In this document: positions 35,091-44,236 of the stretch, piece after piece
How the letters are laid out: each line of letters starts with the position of its first letter
Numbering within the stretch: position 1 is the first letter of the stretch
Assembly: GCF_024701975.1 (NCBI RefSeq)
Contig: NZ_JANLNM010000005.1
Coordinates: 124,001-188,000, forward strand
DNA length: 64,000 nucleotides
Reading direction: 5' to 3'
Source of the DNA: Variovorax sp. ZS18.2.2
GTDB taxonomy: Bacteria; Pseudomonadota; Gammaproteobacteria; Burkholderiales; Burkholderiaceae_C
Notes under the pieces: generated by a model
Database searches by the model: none
The model's input: only the letters and a program-made list of their open reading frames with translations
Told to the model about the DNA's origin: nothing
Translations under genes and position numbers: made by a program

Positions 35091-35152
35091 TGCCCGAGCT
35101 CCTGCAGGAGCGTTTGCCACGCGTGACCCAAGGCTAGAAAAAGGAAAACTCG

Positions 35153-36163
35153 ATGATTGTCTGGACTTCCGCCGCCCCGTCGATGCTTGCTTCCTTCATG
35201 GCCTCGACGGTGGAGTTCGTCGAAGCGCTGACCATCGTGCTCGCGGTGGGCGTAGTGCGCGGCTGGCGTTCCGCCTTGCTGGGCACCGCCGCCGCATTGG
35301 CGGTGCTCGTGGGCCTGGTCGCCGTGCTCGGCCCCTCATTGACGCGCATTTCGCTGCCAATGGTGCAGTTGGTAGTGGGCACTTTGCTGCTCCTGTTCGG
35401 CCTGCGCTGGCTGCGCAAGGCGATCCTTCGCTCGGCCGGCGTGCTGGCGCTGCATGACGAGGCCAAGGCCTTTGCCGAAGAGACTGCGGCGCTGCGCGCT
35501 CAGGGTGGACAAGGTGGTGTAGCTCGCCAGGTCATTGACAAGCTGGCCTTCGCCACCGCATTCAAGATCGTCATGCTCGAAGGCATCGAGGTGGTGTTCA
35601 TCGTTGTCGCCATCGGCGCCAGCGGGCAGATGATGGTCCCGGCCTCGATCGGTGCTTTGCTAGCGCTGCTGGCCGTGGTGCTGCTTGGGCTGTGGCTGCA
35701 CCGGCCGCTGGCACGCGTGCCGGAGAATGCGCTGAAGTTCGGCGTCGGGGTCATGCTGGCCGCGTTCGGCACCTTCTGGGTCGGCGAAGGTATCGGGCTC
35801 GAGTGGCCCGGTGCCGACTTGGCGATCCTCGCCTTGATCGGCGTCTATCTGGTTGCGGCACTTGGACTGGTGCAGGCGTGCATTCAACTGCGCAAGGCGT
35901 CTGTTGCCGTGTCCAAGGCTCCAGGCAAAGCCGCTTCAACCGCCGGTGCCAAGCCGGGTGTGCTCGCCGTGATTGGCGGCGAATTGTTCGGGCTCTTCTT
36001 CGATGATGGATGGCTTGCCGCCGGCATCATGGTCTGGGTGCTCGCCGCCTGGTTCAGCGAAACCCGCCACGCCGTCTCGGGTCCTGTCGACGGGGTGCTG
36101 TTCGCCGTAGGCCTCACGGTCGTGCTGGCGGCCAGCGCTGCCCGCCGTGCAAGGGCAAGGTGA
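35153..36163 (+). CDS. COG4280-like multi-pass membrane protein, candidate metal transporter
   Basis: This 336-residue protein has about nine membrane helices. Two related acidic motifs, STVEFVEALTIVLAVG (first helix) and IVMLEGIEVVFIVVAIG (middle), occur in membrane segments and suggest an internally duplicated ion path, as in FTR1 (REGxE) and other cation transporters. I assign it to the COG4280 type of predicted membrane proteins from overall pattern. It follows the ChrB-N gene, and this pairing suggests that the regulator controls it. The substrate is unknown. A GAAAAAGGAAAA stretch upstream provides the ribosome site. Confidence 0.72.
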   Translation: MIVWTSAAPSMLASFMASTVEFVEALTIVLAVGVVRGWRSALLGTAAALAVLVGLVAVLGPSLTRISLPMVQLVVGTLLLLFGLRWLRKAILRSAGVLALHDEAKAFAEETAALRAQGGQGGVARQVIDKLAFATAFKIVMLEGIEVVFIVVAIGASGQMMVPASIGALLALLAVVLLGLWLHRPLARVPENALKFGVGVMLAAFGTFWVGEGIGLEWPGADLAILALIGVYLVAALGLVQACIQLRKASVAVSKAPGKAASTAGAKPGVLAVIGGELFGLFFDDGWLAAGIMVWVLAAWFSETRHAVSGPVDGVLFAVGLTVVLAASAARRARAR

Positions 36164-36315
36164 CGCGCATTTCGTCGCGGTTGATCCGAAAGGCGCGACG
36201 CAAATGCAAAGCGCGGCTCATGTGCTGTGCGACGCAGGCAAGCAAGTGCTGCCTGTTCCTCCAAGACAAGTGTCGAGATCCTCTGGCCCGGCGGCACGAG
36301 AGACGCGGGAAGCCG

Positions 36316-36882
36316 CTACATATCGGCCGCGCGGCGGTGTGCCGTCCTGGCCGTTGCAACAAAGTGATGCCATAGTTTCTGGAGCGTCAGGAATGTGACG
36401 GCCAACACGGCCGCAAGCAACAGGCCCGCCACAATGTCCAGCGGGAAATGAACACCGACATAGACGCGAGCCCAACCTGTCACAGCTGCAATCACGGTCA
36501 GGACGATGCCCACACTCCGCAGCCGTCGACGCACCAGAAACAGCAACGCAGCAGTGAACATGACCACGGCATGCGTGCTGGGTAGCGCGCCTCGGCTGCC
36601 GTGTTCAATGTAGGAAGGACTCAGGCCGAGCATGAAGGGCCGCGGTAGGTTTATCCAGGCTGCAAGGGCGTGTGCAAGGATGGCCGCTGCCCCACACGCA
36701 AGGAACACAGCTACGACGTAACTTCGCTCCGAAGGCTGACGCCACCAAGCCCAGGCCATCAGGAAGATGCAGATCCAGGCTCCGCCACCCGGGGCAATCA
36801 CGCGCGCGAGAAAGAGAATCCAACGGGTGGGCGCGTAGCCTGCGCCGATCCATTCATAGAGAAAAGAATGGAGCGCCATCAT
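36316..36882 (-). CDS. PAP2-family membrane phosphatase
   Basis: This 188-residue membrane protein has the three PAP2 phosphatase motifs: NLPRPF (part of KxxxxxxRP, Lys not conserved), LPSTHAV and ARVYVGVHFPLDI with the catalytic His. Such enzymes dephosphorylate undecaprenyl diphosphate or other lipid phosphates at the outer face of the inner membrane. GGGAGCGCAG before the ATG at 36,882 supports that start over the longer frame to 36,927. Its presence in a metal island is common but unexplained; relief of bacitracin-like stress is one possibility. Confidence 0.85.
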   Translation of the reverse strand: MMALHSFLYEWIGAGYAPTRWILFLARVIAPGGGAWICIFLMAWAWWRQPSERSYVVAVFLACGAAAILAHALAAWINLPRPFMLGLSPSYIEHGSRGALPSTHAVVMFTAALLFLVRRRLRSVGIVLTVIAAVTGWARVYVGVHFPLDIVAGLLLAAVLAVTFLTLQKLWHHFVATARTAHRRAADM

Positions 36883-37065
36883 CTGCGCTCCCGTGCGCCG
36901 CAAGCAGATTGGCGGCAAGGCAGCCAACGCGGCGGCCCGCCAAATTCGATGGCCGGACAGCGCGCCGGCTCGACATAGTGAGACATGGGAAATCCTTCGA
37001 CCACGAAGAAGAAACCCGCCGCACCAAGTGCAGCAGGACTGTCGACGCCGCTTGGGCGTCGTGCT

Positions 37066-37515
37066 TCAGGTCGTCAGAGGAGGCGCTGTCTTCGGCGGCT
37101 GCCCAAGCCAAATGGTCGTCGGCGGAGATGCTCCCGACGGGGATGGGCGCTTGACCCGGACATCCTTGCCGCGGGGCACTGCGAACAGGCAAAGCGCTAC
37201 CGTCAACGGCAGCAGCGCGAGCACAAGCGCCATCAGGCCATCAAGACCATGTTGGAATGTGTCCGGGTGATCGATGGCCGCAGCGGCCGGCACGAACACG
37301 GTGGTTTCGAGTTCGTCCGGATGATCCGCGCGGTCATCAGGCTCGAACTGGGCCGAGGCGCTCACATTGCGGATGCGCAAGCCCGGCTCATCTTCCCAGC
37401 CATCTTGGCAAAAGTGAACGGCCAGAAAGGGCTGCAAGGCGGCGAACAACACCCAGGCCAAGCACCAGAACGCAGGGTGCGTTGCAACAAGGTGATGGAC
37501 ACGTGCTCTTCGCAT
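37066..37515 (-). CDS. Hypothetical membrane protein next to rcnA
   Basis: This 149-residue protein has a first hydrophobic segment (FWCLAWVLFAALQPFLAVHF), an acidic and His-containing middle (DGWEDEPG, FEPDDRADHPDELE) and a second hydrophobic segment (GLMALVLALLPLTVALCLFAV), followed by a Pro-rich tail. The two-helix layout with an acidic periplasmic loop fits a small metal-binding accessory protein of the RcnB/CzcI style, but I recognise no family. It lies downstream of rcnA on the same strand. The ATG at 37,515 is chosen since the longer frame to 37,893 becomes Arg-rich. Confidence 0.55.
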   Translation of the reverse strand: MRRARVHHLVATHPAFWCLAWVLFAALQPFLAVHFCQDGWEDEPGLRIRNVSASAQFEPDDRADHPDELETTVFVPAAAAIDHPDTFQHGLDGLMALVLALLPLTVALCLFAVPRGKDVRVKRPSPSGASPPTTIWLGQPPKTAPPLTT

Positions 37516-37643
37516 CGGAAATTCTATGAGCGTCCGACAGCGGAAGATGAACCCGGGCTGAACGCTTGCTTTCGATGCTTGACCGGGAACGGGGCTCTGC
37601 GCCATCAGAAAGTGGTCACTGCGGGCTGACTGTCGCTCTGGCT

Positions 37644-38780
37644 CTAGACCACGCCGGCGGCATGCAGCGACTGAACACCGTGATAGCCGACGTAGAGCCC
37701 GACCAGGATGATCAGGGCGCTCGACGCATACGGAGCCCTGCGCGCGAACGTTCCGAAGCCGGAGAAGCGTTTTGACGCGTGCTTCACGCCCAGGGCAGCG
37801 ACGACGCCAGCCGCAACCATCGTGATCGCCAAGCCGATGCTGAAGCAAAGCACGAGGGACGCTCCGAGGGTAAAGCGCTTGAGTTGCAGGCACAGCAGCA
37901 GCACCGTGATGGCAGCAGGACAGGGAATCAGGCCTCCCGTGAGGCCGAAACCGATGATCTGCCCCGTGGTGACATTGCGGCTCGCAAAACGACGCTTGAT
38001 GTCGTTGGCGTGCGCCCGTTCATGCGCGTCCTGAAAGCCTGGATCCGAGACATCCAAGCCATGGTCCCCGTGACCATGGCCGTGGCCATGCTCCACAAAC
38101 TCCACATCAAAGCTGTGTGCGTGACCACCGTGCGCAATCGAAAGCCTGGCCGTGAATTCGTGCGGCTCGGGAATCTCGTCGACCGATTCGAGATAGCTGC
38201 CCTTGCTGGCCAGAACGAACGCTTGGCGCTCCCCACCAGGACGTTGCGTTTCGATGGTGACGGTCCGATCTTGCGGCACGGTGTCATGCCCCTCGAATCG
38301 GACGCGGAATCGAGGCGGAACTCCATCTTCGAAGACCTCGAGGTCAACGACCCCGTGGCCGGTATCGATGCGGCGCTTCTCCTCGCCATGGTCGAGGTGA
38401 TCATGGCCGTGATCGTGGTCTGTCTCGATCCGCTCTCGCTGCTGTTCGCGGTAGGTGCGCCAGAGCATCCAGAGCGCAATCGCGATGATCAGCACAGCCG
38501 AAGCCACCTGAAAGTAGGGCTCGGTCTCCTCGGCACTCCAGTTGCGCCCGAGGTAGAGGCCACCCATCGCGACGGCCCAGACAACCGCCGTGTGCGAGAG
38601 CGTTGCCGCCAGTCCGAGCAAGACGGCCTGTCCGACCGTGCCCCTGACCGCAACGATGAAGGCAGCCATCATCGTTTTCGAATGTCCCGGCTCCAGGCCG
38701 TGCAGAGCACCCAGAAGGATGGCGGACGGGATGAAAACCCAGGCGTTTCCGGATTGAAGAAGTTGAGCGAAGTTATCCAT
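37644..38780 (-). CDS. rcnA: Nickel/cobalt efflux protein RcnA (NicO family)
   Basis: This 378-residue membrane protein has the first-helix motif LGALHGLEPGHSKTMMAAF and the later GLTGGLIPCPAAITVLLLCL, both signatures of RcnA. A central His-rich loop (DHDHGHDHLDHGEE and HGHGHGHGDHG) is typical. Between the two His tracts lies an extra ~100-residue soluble segment (VVDLEVFEDGVPPRFRVRFE and following) with beta character, which E. coli RcnA lacks. RcnA exports Ni(II) and Co(II). A CsoR/RcnR-type operator at 38,865 precedes it, matching that of the sensor gene at 49,327. Confidence 0.93.
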   Translation of the reverse strand: MDNFAQLLQSGNAWVFIPSAILLGALHGLEPGHSKTMMAAFIVAVRGTVGQAVLLGLAATLSHTAVVWAVAMGGLYLGRNWSAEETEPYFQVASAVLIIAIALWMLWRTYREQQRERIETDHDHGHDHLDHGEEKRRIDTGHGVVDLEVFEDGVPPRFRVRFEGHDTVPQDRTVTIETQRPGGERQAFVLASKGSYLESVDEIPEPHEFTARLSIAHGGHAHSFDVEFVEHGHGHGHGDHGLDVSDPGFQDAHERAHANDIKRRFASRNVTTGQIIGFGLTGGLIPCPAAITVLLLCLQLKRFTLGASLVLCFSIGLAITMVAAGVVAALGVKHASKRFSGFGTFARRAPYASSALIILVGLYVGYHGVQSLHAAGVV

Positions 38781-38864
38781 AATTTTTGAAGGTGCGATGG
38801 GCCAAGACCCTGAGGGGTTCGCATGTTCGTCAGCCCCGAGCGGAGGCCTTCAACGTCCCCTTAT

Positions 38865-38886
38865 CCTATCCTCCCCCTATGGATGC
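38865..38886 (-). promoter_or_regulatory. G-tract operator (ATCC-N9-GGAT) before rcnA
   Basis: Read on the minus strand, GCATCCATAGGGGG is followed by AGGATAGG: the arms ATCC and GGAT enclose nine bases with a run of five G. Sites of this kind (G-tract flanked by A/T and an inverted repeat) are bound by CsoR/RcnR-family repressors. The same ATCC-N9-GGAT layout is found at 49,608. Confidence 0.65.
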
Positions 38887-38943
38887 GGCAAACGAATCCC
38901 TTGTCGCGGGAGAGGACACGCGGCCATCCCAAACAAGACAGCC

Positions 38944-39972
38944 TCACCAAAAGCTTGGGTCACAGTGATTGCTGCGGCTTGACTCGACGACAGAGCGCAC
39001 TGCCGCAACCACCGCCTGGGGATCCTCGAACTGAATGCCATGGCCGGTTTGATCGAGCACTTGGTGTTCGCTCCAGGTGGACCACCCGGCCATGTCCTCC
39101 TGCAGGTTTCTCCAGATGGCTTGAACTTGCTTCCCCTGCTGCACATCGATCTTCATCGCCCTCAGCTGTTCGGCCGGATAGGGCTTCATCGCGGTCAACA
39201 CGTAAAGTGGCCTGCAGCCGAGGTCGCGGAATGTTCCTGCCTCGGCAAGCACCGCATCAAGCTCTTCGCTCTCCGTCATGAGCGCAGCCAAGGAGCGAGG
39301 CGCATACGCTCTCACGGCGTCGACATCGCGAGGGCCGCGATCTGGATCATGCGGAACGAGCATCGGACTGACAGCTCTGACCAAGCCTGTCCAGGCAAGG
39401 GGCGCCCCTATCCGAAGCAGCAGCGGCTTAGGTTTGGTCATGATGGGTTTAGTCTTTCGGACCTGATCCGGGTGCGAAGCATCGACCAGCACCAGACCTG
39501 CAACTTCTTCACCGAAGTATTTCGTGTAGGTCATGCTGTACGGCCCACCCAACGAATGGCCGACCAGGATGAAAGGCCCACTCTCGCCCGCGTTCTTGAG
39601 CGTCGCATGCAGGTCTTGCGCGACTTGCCTTCCGCTTTGCCGGCGGTGGGTTTCATCGCTCCACATCAATCCTGCTCGGCTGTAGGTGCAGGCGCGGGCG
39701 AATGCGGAAATCGGACGGTGAACCAGCGACCATGTCGTGGCCCCCTCCAAGGTGAGGCCTGCTTCGAACACCACGGTGGGGGAACCAGCGCCGATGCAGT
39801 GCAGCTGGACACGGCGCCCGCCGATGTCGACCAGTTTTCCGGGCGGAGGAAAATTTTCGGCCGCACGTTGCTGAGCTATGCGCTCATATGCCGCACCCAG
39901 TACCGCTGCTATCAGCAACGCGCCCGCGGTGACCGCAGTGGTCCGAAAGGCCCAGGATTTTGAAATGCTCAT
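38944..39972 (-). CDS. Alpha/beta hydrolase with N-terminal membrane anchor
   Basis: This 342-residue protein has an N-terminal hydrophobic segment (TTAVTAGALLIAAVLGAAY) and an alpha/beta hydrolase domain with the nucleophile elbow VGHSLGGPYS, an HCIGAGSPTVVFEAG oxyanion segment and a final TGHGIQFEDP with the catalytic His. It is probably an exported or membrane-bound hydrolase of unknown substrate. It lies between nreB and rcnA, is read in the same direction and has no clear link to nickel. The start at 39,972 is placed at the membrane segment; the frame is open to 40,005. Confidence 0.8.
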   Translation of the reverse strand: MSISKSWAFRTTAVTAGALLIAAVLGAAYERIAQQRAAENFPPPGKLVDIGGRRVQLHCIGAGSPTVVFEAGLTLEGATTWSLVHRPISAFARACTYSRAGLMWSDETHRRQSGRQVAQDLHATLKNAGESGPFILVGHSLGGPYSMTYTKYFGEEVAGLVLVDASHPDQVRKTKPIMTKPKPLLLRIGAPLAWTGLVRAVSPMLVPHDPDRGPRDVDAVRAYAPRSLAALMTESEELDAVLAEAGTFRDLGCRPLYVLTAMKPYPAEQLRAMKIDVQQGKQVQAIWRNLQEDMAGWSTWSEHQVLDQTGHGIQFEDPQAVVAAVRSVVESSRSNHCDPSFW

Positions 39973-40023
39973 GGCATTTTTGTCCTTGATCAGCAGGAGA
40001 TGCACGTCATATTGTGGGCTCGG

Positions 40024-41349
40024 CTATGACGGCCAGCGCGGGTGGTCATCGTCGATGACGTAGTCGTGCGCGTGGGTCGTCTCGCGGAACGTGCCTGCGC
40101 GGCTGGCAGTCGCCACGTGAGGATGGTTGGACGGCAGATCGTCGTGGGTGTGCTTCAGCGTCGACTCGTCCGAGCCGCGCCACAGATAGGCAGCCAGCAC
40201 GACGGACGCAGTCGCCAGCCCACCCAGGGCCAGGAAGCTCACGGTCAAGCCGGCCTTCGCGCCCAGCCAGCCGGCCAATGGGTAGGTAATGAGCCAGCAG
40301 GCGTGCGAGAGCGCAAACTGCGCCGCGAAGAGCGCGGGTCTGTCCTCCGGATGCGCGGATCTGCGAAGCAGACGACCGGACGGTGTCTGTGCCAGCGAAT
40401 AGCCGAGACCGAGAACGAACCAGAGAGGAAGAAGTGCCGCGTACCACTTCGCCGCCAGGAAACCCAGGAACAACCCCACTGCCAGCAACGCCGCGCCACT
40501 CAACATCACTGGCCGCTCCGGAAGCCGCTCGAGCACCTTGGGCAGCGCCAGCGCGACCAGCATGGAGCCCGCGCCGAACAGCGACAGTGCCGCAGCGGTG
40601 GCAGTCTGCGTGAGCCCAAAGGTCGCTTGCACGAGGACGACCGTGTTCACGATGACCATTGCGCTGGCCGATGCCACCGCCAGGTTGAGCGCGAGCAACC
40701 CTTGAAGTCGCGGCGTTGCGAGATAGATGCGCAGCCCCCGCGTCGTGCGCTCGTAGATACCGCGCTTGGGCGGAACCTTGGCTTTGGGCAACACTGCTGA
40801 GACGACCAGCGCCGCGGAAGCAACGAAGCCCACGACGGTGCCCCCGAACAACGCGTGATAGCTCACGACGGTCAGCAACAGCGCAGCGAGCGCCGGACTC
40901 ACGAGACTTTCCATGTCATAAGCCAGACGCGACAGGGACAGCGCGCGCGTGTACTGGTCCTCGTCCGGCAGCACGTCCGGGATTGTTGCCTGGAAGGTGG
41001 GCGTGAAGGCGGCCGACGCGGACTGCAGCACGAAGATCAGGATGTAGATCTGCCAGATCTGGGTGACGAAAGGCAGTGTCAATGCAACGCCTGCGCGGAT
41101 CAGGTCGAGTGCGACGAGGACGGCCCTGCGTGGAAGGCGTTCGGCAAAGGCCGATGCGATCGGCGCCACGCCGATGTACGCCGCCATCTTGATGGCCAGC
41201 GCCGTGCCGAGAACCACGCCGGCGTTCGCGCCGGCAAGGTCGAAGGCCAGCAAGCCCAGTGCGACCGTGGCAAGGCCCGTGCCGAGCAATGCGATCACCT
41301 GAGCGAAGAATAAGTGCCGGTATGTTGTATTACGGAGCACGTCAAGCAT
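40024..41349 (-). CDS. nreB: NreB-like MFS nickel exporter
   Basis: This 441-residue MFS protein starts MLDVLRNTTYRHLFFAQVIA, the pattern at the N-terminus of NreB, and has twelve helices. The last 50 residues are rich in His and Asp (KHTHDDLPSNHPHV, ETTHAHDYVIDDDHP), as in NreB of Ralstonia-type nickel clusters, where this tail supports nickel tolerance. AAAGGAGTCCCC precedes the ATG at 41,349, which fixes the start against a longer frame to 41,673. It is part of the long Ni/Co operon. Confidence 0.9.
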   Translation of the reverse strand: MLDVLRNTTYRHLFFAQVIALLGTGLATVALGLLAFDLAGANAGVVLGTALAIKMAAYIGVAPIASAFAERLPRRAVLVALDLIRAGVALTLPFVTQIWQIYILIFVLQSASAAFTPTFQATIPDVLPDEDQYTRALSLSRLAYDMESLVSPALAALLLTVVSYHALFGGTVVGFVASAALVVSAVLPKAKVPPKRGIYERTTRGLRIYLATPRLQGLLALNLAVASASAMVIVNTVVLVQATFGLTQTATAAALSLFGAGSMLVALALPKVLERLPERPVMLSGAALLAVGLFLGFLAAKWYAALLPLWFVLGLGYSLAQTPSGRLLRRSAHPEDRPALFAAQFALSHACWLITYPLAGWLGAKAGLTVSFLALGGLATASVVLAAYLWRGSDESTLKHTHDDLPSNHPHVATASRAGTFRETTHAHDYVIDDDHPRWPS

Positions 41350-41371
41350 GGGGACTCCTTTGTTGAACCGT

Positions 41372-41737
41372 CTATCGTGACGACGCGCGCTGATGCGCCA
41401 CGTCGCCGGAGCAGCTGCGCAACTTGATGTACACAGCGTCACCCGCTTCAAAGCGGGTGTGAGAAGGAAGCGCCACGACGCGTCGCCGCAAGTGACCGAA
41501 GTCGGCGTAAGACACGAGTGCAAAGCCATCGGCGTACCGCCGCTCGGCCGGGGCGACGTCGCGGCAATCGCTTGCAGACACCGCATCGAGCGTCGACGCT
41601 GAGCCGACCTTCTCGACCTTGGCCTTGCGCCAGCCGTCGGTGAAGGCGAATTGGCCTTCGTAGACGGTGGCACAGCCGGAAACCGCCCCGAGCGAGAGAA
41701 CGATGGAAGTCCACGACAGCAGGCGCCTGGGATTCAT
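41372..41737 (-). CDS. Lipoprotein of the 'DGWR' type, nickel-cluster copy
   Basis: This 121-residue protein has a lipobox leader (LSLGAVSGCATV), then FAFTDGWRKAKVEKVG, SDCRDVAP, GFALVSYADF and FEAGDAVYIKLRSCSG. The same motif series appears in the protein at 3,714-4,085 in the copper cluster. It is probably an outer-membrane-attached periplasmic protein with one disulfide-capable Cys pair (DCR...SCS). Function is unknown. It lies between nreB and the next exported gene in the Ni/Co operon. A longer frame starting at 41,989 lacks a leader and is rejected. Confidence 0.72.
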   Translation of the reverse strand: MNPRRLLSWTSIVLSLGAVSGCATVYEGQFAFTDGWRKAKVEKVGSASTLDAVSASDCRDVAPAERRYADGFALVSYADFGHLRRRVVALPSHTRFEAGDAVYIKLRSCSGDVAHQRASSR

Positions 41738-41766
41738 GTCGATGTACTCGGGCCGGCGTTGCGCGC

Positions 41767-42117
41767 TTACTTGCCCGAGAAGTTCGAAGCGATGTAGTTG
41801 CCCGGCAGACTGAGGAAGACGTAAAGCGTGCTCTTGTCGGCTTCCGTGACGGCCGCGTTCTTGAAGCTCACCTTCCACTCCTTGCCCTTCTTGCCGTCGA
41901 TCTGTTCGACCTTCTCCACCTTCACGGCTTCCCAGCTCTTGTCGAGCTTGCCGCCGCTGACCAGCGAGGCCTTGCGCTGGGAGGCGCAATCGACCGCGAC
42001 CTTTTCCGATGCGGGCGTGTTGCCGTGGAAGTGGCAGCCGCCGCCCTCCGAAGCCATGGCGGAACCAGCGCCGGCGAGGGCTGCAAACGAGGCCAGTGCC
42101 ATCGCGATTTTCTTCAT
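41767..42117 (-). CDS. Exported His/Cys-containing protein of the Ni/Co operon (DUF6488-like)
   Basis: This 116-residue protein has a signal peptide ending SAMASE, directly followed by GGGCHFHGNTP, a likely metal site at the mature N-terminus. The remainder contains KSWEAVKVEKVEQIDGKKGKEWKVSFKN (in two parts: KSWEAVKVEKV and KGKEWKVSFKN), a beta-rich pattern. I believe it is the DUF6488 type found in nickel clusters, but could not check this. It sits 24 bases after the HupE-like gene in the same operon. Confidence 0.72.
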   Translation of the reverse strand: MKKIAMALASFAALAGAGSAMASEGGGCHFHGNTPASEKVAVDCASQRKASLVSGGKLDKSWEAVKVEKVEQIDGKKGKEWKVSFKNAAVTEADKSTLYVFLSLPGNYIASNFSGK

Positions 42118-42141
42118 TGAGTCATCCTTTCTTGATGATGG

Positions 42142-42945
42142 TTAGTCGAGGGAATCCCTGCCAGGATCGGCAGTCTTTCCAATCTCCATGTCCTCGTGCG
42201 CGTGCTTGTGCTCTTGGTCAGGGAAACGGAAACCGTTGGGATCTGAGTCGTGCTGGTAGCCATGCAGTTGCATGAGCAGCAGCAACACGCCGGCGTAGAC
42301 CAGCGCAAGGTTGGCGGCGAAGCTGAAGCGCCGGAATGAGGGGCGATGACGCCAGAGCGCCAGCAGCGCGACCATCACCGCCAACGCTGCGATCTGGCCG
42401 ATCTCGACGCCGAGGTTGAAGCTAAGGATGCGGATCAGCATCGAGGTGCTGTCGTCGCCGAGCGGGAGCTGCTGCAGCCGCGTGGACAACCCGAAACCGT
42501 GTAGCAGTCCGAAGCCGAACACTGCGACGAGCAGGTTGGGCGACTTCATGTCGAAGTACTTCTGGAAGCCGCCGTTGTTGTCGAAGCCCTTGTAGATGAC
42601 GCTGATCGCGATGATGGCGTCGATCAGGTAGTAGTTCCAGGTGATCTTGAAGTACGTCGCGAACACCAGGGTGATGCAGTGGCCCAGCGTGAAGACGGTG
42701 ACGAACTTGGCCACGTCCTTGAAGCTCGTGAGGAAGAACACCACGCCAAACAGGAACAGCAGGTGGTCGTAGCCGGTGAGCATGTGCGTGGCGCCAAGGC
42801 CGACGTACTGCAGGTAGCCGCCGCTGAGCATGCGTTGGCGGTCGGCTTCGGAGATGCCGTGGGCGAGCACGTCAAAGGGCAGACCGATCAGCAGCGCCAT
42901 CGCGGCGAGCGCCAGCAGAGCAAGTTTCCGGTGAGGGATCAACAT
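42142..42945 (-). CDS. HupE/UreJ_2-family membrane protein
   Basis: The product has 267 residues: a signal-like first segment ending VLAHG, where the processed protein would start with His, then about six helices. ATHMLTGYDHLLFLFGVVFF and GLLHGFGLSTRLQQLPLG carry the conserved His/Asp residues of the HupE/UreJ group, which transports nickel or cobalt. The C-terminus is His-rich (HSD...EHKHAHED) on the cytoplasmic side. The ATG at 42,945 has AAAGAG before it. In this operon it could import or export nickel; which one is not evident from sequence. Confidence 0.85.
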   Translation of the reverse strand: MLIPHRKLALLALAAMALLIGLPFDVLAHGISEADRQRMLSGGYLQYVGLGATHMLTGYDHLLFLFGVVFFLTSFKDVAKFVTVFTLGHCITLVFATYFKITWNYYLIDAIIAISVIYKGFDNNGGFQKYFDMKSPNLLVAVFGFGLLHGFGLSTRLQQLPLGDDSTSMLIRILSFNLGVEIGQIAALAVMVALLALWRHRPSFRRFSFAANLALVYAGVLLLLMQLHGYQHDSDPNGFRFPDQEHKHAHEDMEIGKTADPGRDSLD

Positions 42946-42997
42946 CAAATCTCTTTCAATGGACGAAGGTTTGGAAGATGGGTGAGACAAGGCGCGC

Positions 42998-44236
42998 TCA
43001 CTCGAGCGCCAGGTCCCAGATCAGGTGCGCATCGATGAGGAGCCGATAGGTCGCACGCAGCGCATCGGCACGGGCCTCGAGCGCTGCGCGGGAAGCCTCG
43101 AGGAACTGACGCCGGGCCAGCAGCAGCGATTGCAGGTCCGCTTCTCCCAGCGAGTACGCGCGCTGGGTGAGTCGCGCGCTCTCGCCGGTGGCCGTTGCGC
43201 CTCGTTCGGAGAGTTGCCAGCGTGCAAGATGGCCGGTGGCGTCCGCGTAGGTCTCGGCCACTGTCGTCTCCAGCTCGCGCTTCTGCCGATCGACGGCTGC
43301 GCGCGCCACCTCGACCTCCTGCAGCGCCTGCTTCATGCGCTCCTCGCGATAGGTTCCGCTCAATGGAATGCTGACGCTGACCCCCACGATGCGTTCCCTG
43401 CGAAACGCCTCCGATGCCGCGAAGACACCGACGGTCGGATCGGGCACGCGGTCGGCCGAGGCGCGTGAGGCGGCCAGTTCGGCCTTGCGCAGCTGTCCTT
43501 CGGCGATGCGCAATGGATCGGCGGCTTCCAGTACGCGCTCCAGCCACCGGGCCTCGGCCTCCGCCGGCGGGCGCGGATCAGCCATCGGCTGCGCGGGCAG
43601 TTGGGCACCCGGGAACCGAACCCGCAGCTTGGCCCGTGCCTTGGCGAGGTTGGAGGCGGCCAGGCTGGCCTGGCGCTCCACGTCCGCGAAGTCGGCCGTG
43701 GCCACGCTGACATCCAGCGCCGAGGCGTCGCCCGCTTTCTTGCGGCTCTCCACGGCTTTCAGGTTGGCCTGCGCAAAGGACTGTTGCTCCTGGAACAGCT
43801 TCTGGGCCTGTGCCGAAGAGAGCCCGTCGATCCACAGGTCCAACAGGGAGCGCGCGGCCTCGTGCACGGCCTCGCCGACCTTGGCCTGCGCGATGACCTG
43901 CTCCGTTTCGCCAAGCTGCCGGTCGAGATCCGCCTTGCCATTGATGCGAATGGGGCGCTCGATCTGCGCATGCCACTCCTTGGAGGCGGGGCCGCCCTCG
44001 TCAAAGCTGCGCCGCTGCACAGCGAGCCGGGTGGTCCATTCGTTCGGCGACGCTGCAATCATGGCCGCCGAGTGGCCCGCGGCCGCCTGGGCGCTGCGGG
44101 CCTCGCGGACGGCCGGATCCTGCTCGATCCACTGCCGCGCCGCGACGGTGGAAGGCAGATCGGGTGGCGTCGCCTGGTTTTCGGCGAGCACGGGCAAGGC
44201 CCAGGCGATCATTGCGATCCCGGTCCACAACTTCAT
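42998..44236 (-). CDS. czcC: CzcC/CnrC-type outer-membrane factor
   Basis: The product has 412 residues with a signal peptide ending PVLAE, and the two-repeat TolC-like helices (AGDASALDVSVATADFADVE; GEADLQSLLLARRQFLEASR). It matches the CzcC/CnrC type that forms the outer-membrane channel of divalent-metal RND pumps. It is downstream of the small PII-like gene, with a 4-base overlap, and continues the pump operon. It is not close to the cusC at 17,309. Confidence 0.88.
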   Translation of the reverse strand: MKLWTGIAMIAWALPVLAENQATPPDLPSTVAARQWIEQDPAVREARSAQAAAGHSAAMIAASPNEWTTRLAVQRRSFDEGGPASKEWHAQIERPIRINGKADLDRQLGETEQVIAQAKVGEAVHEAARSLLDLWIDGLSSAQAQKLFQEQQSFAQANLKAVESRKKAGDASALDVSVATADFADVERQASLAASNLAKARAKLRVRFPGAQLPAQPMADPRPPAEAEARWLERVLEAADPLRIAEGQLRKAELAASRASADRVPDPTVGVFAASEAFRRERIVGVSVSIPLSGTYREERMKQALQEVEVARAAVDRQKRELETTVAETYADATGHLARWQLSERGATATGESARLTQRAYSLGEADLQSLLLARRQFLEASRAALEARADALRATYRLLIDAHLIWDLALE

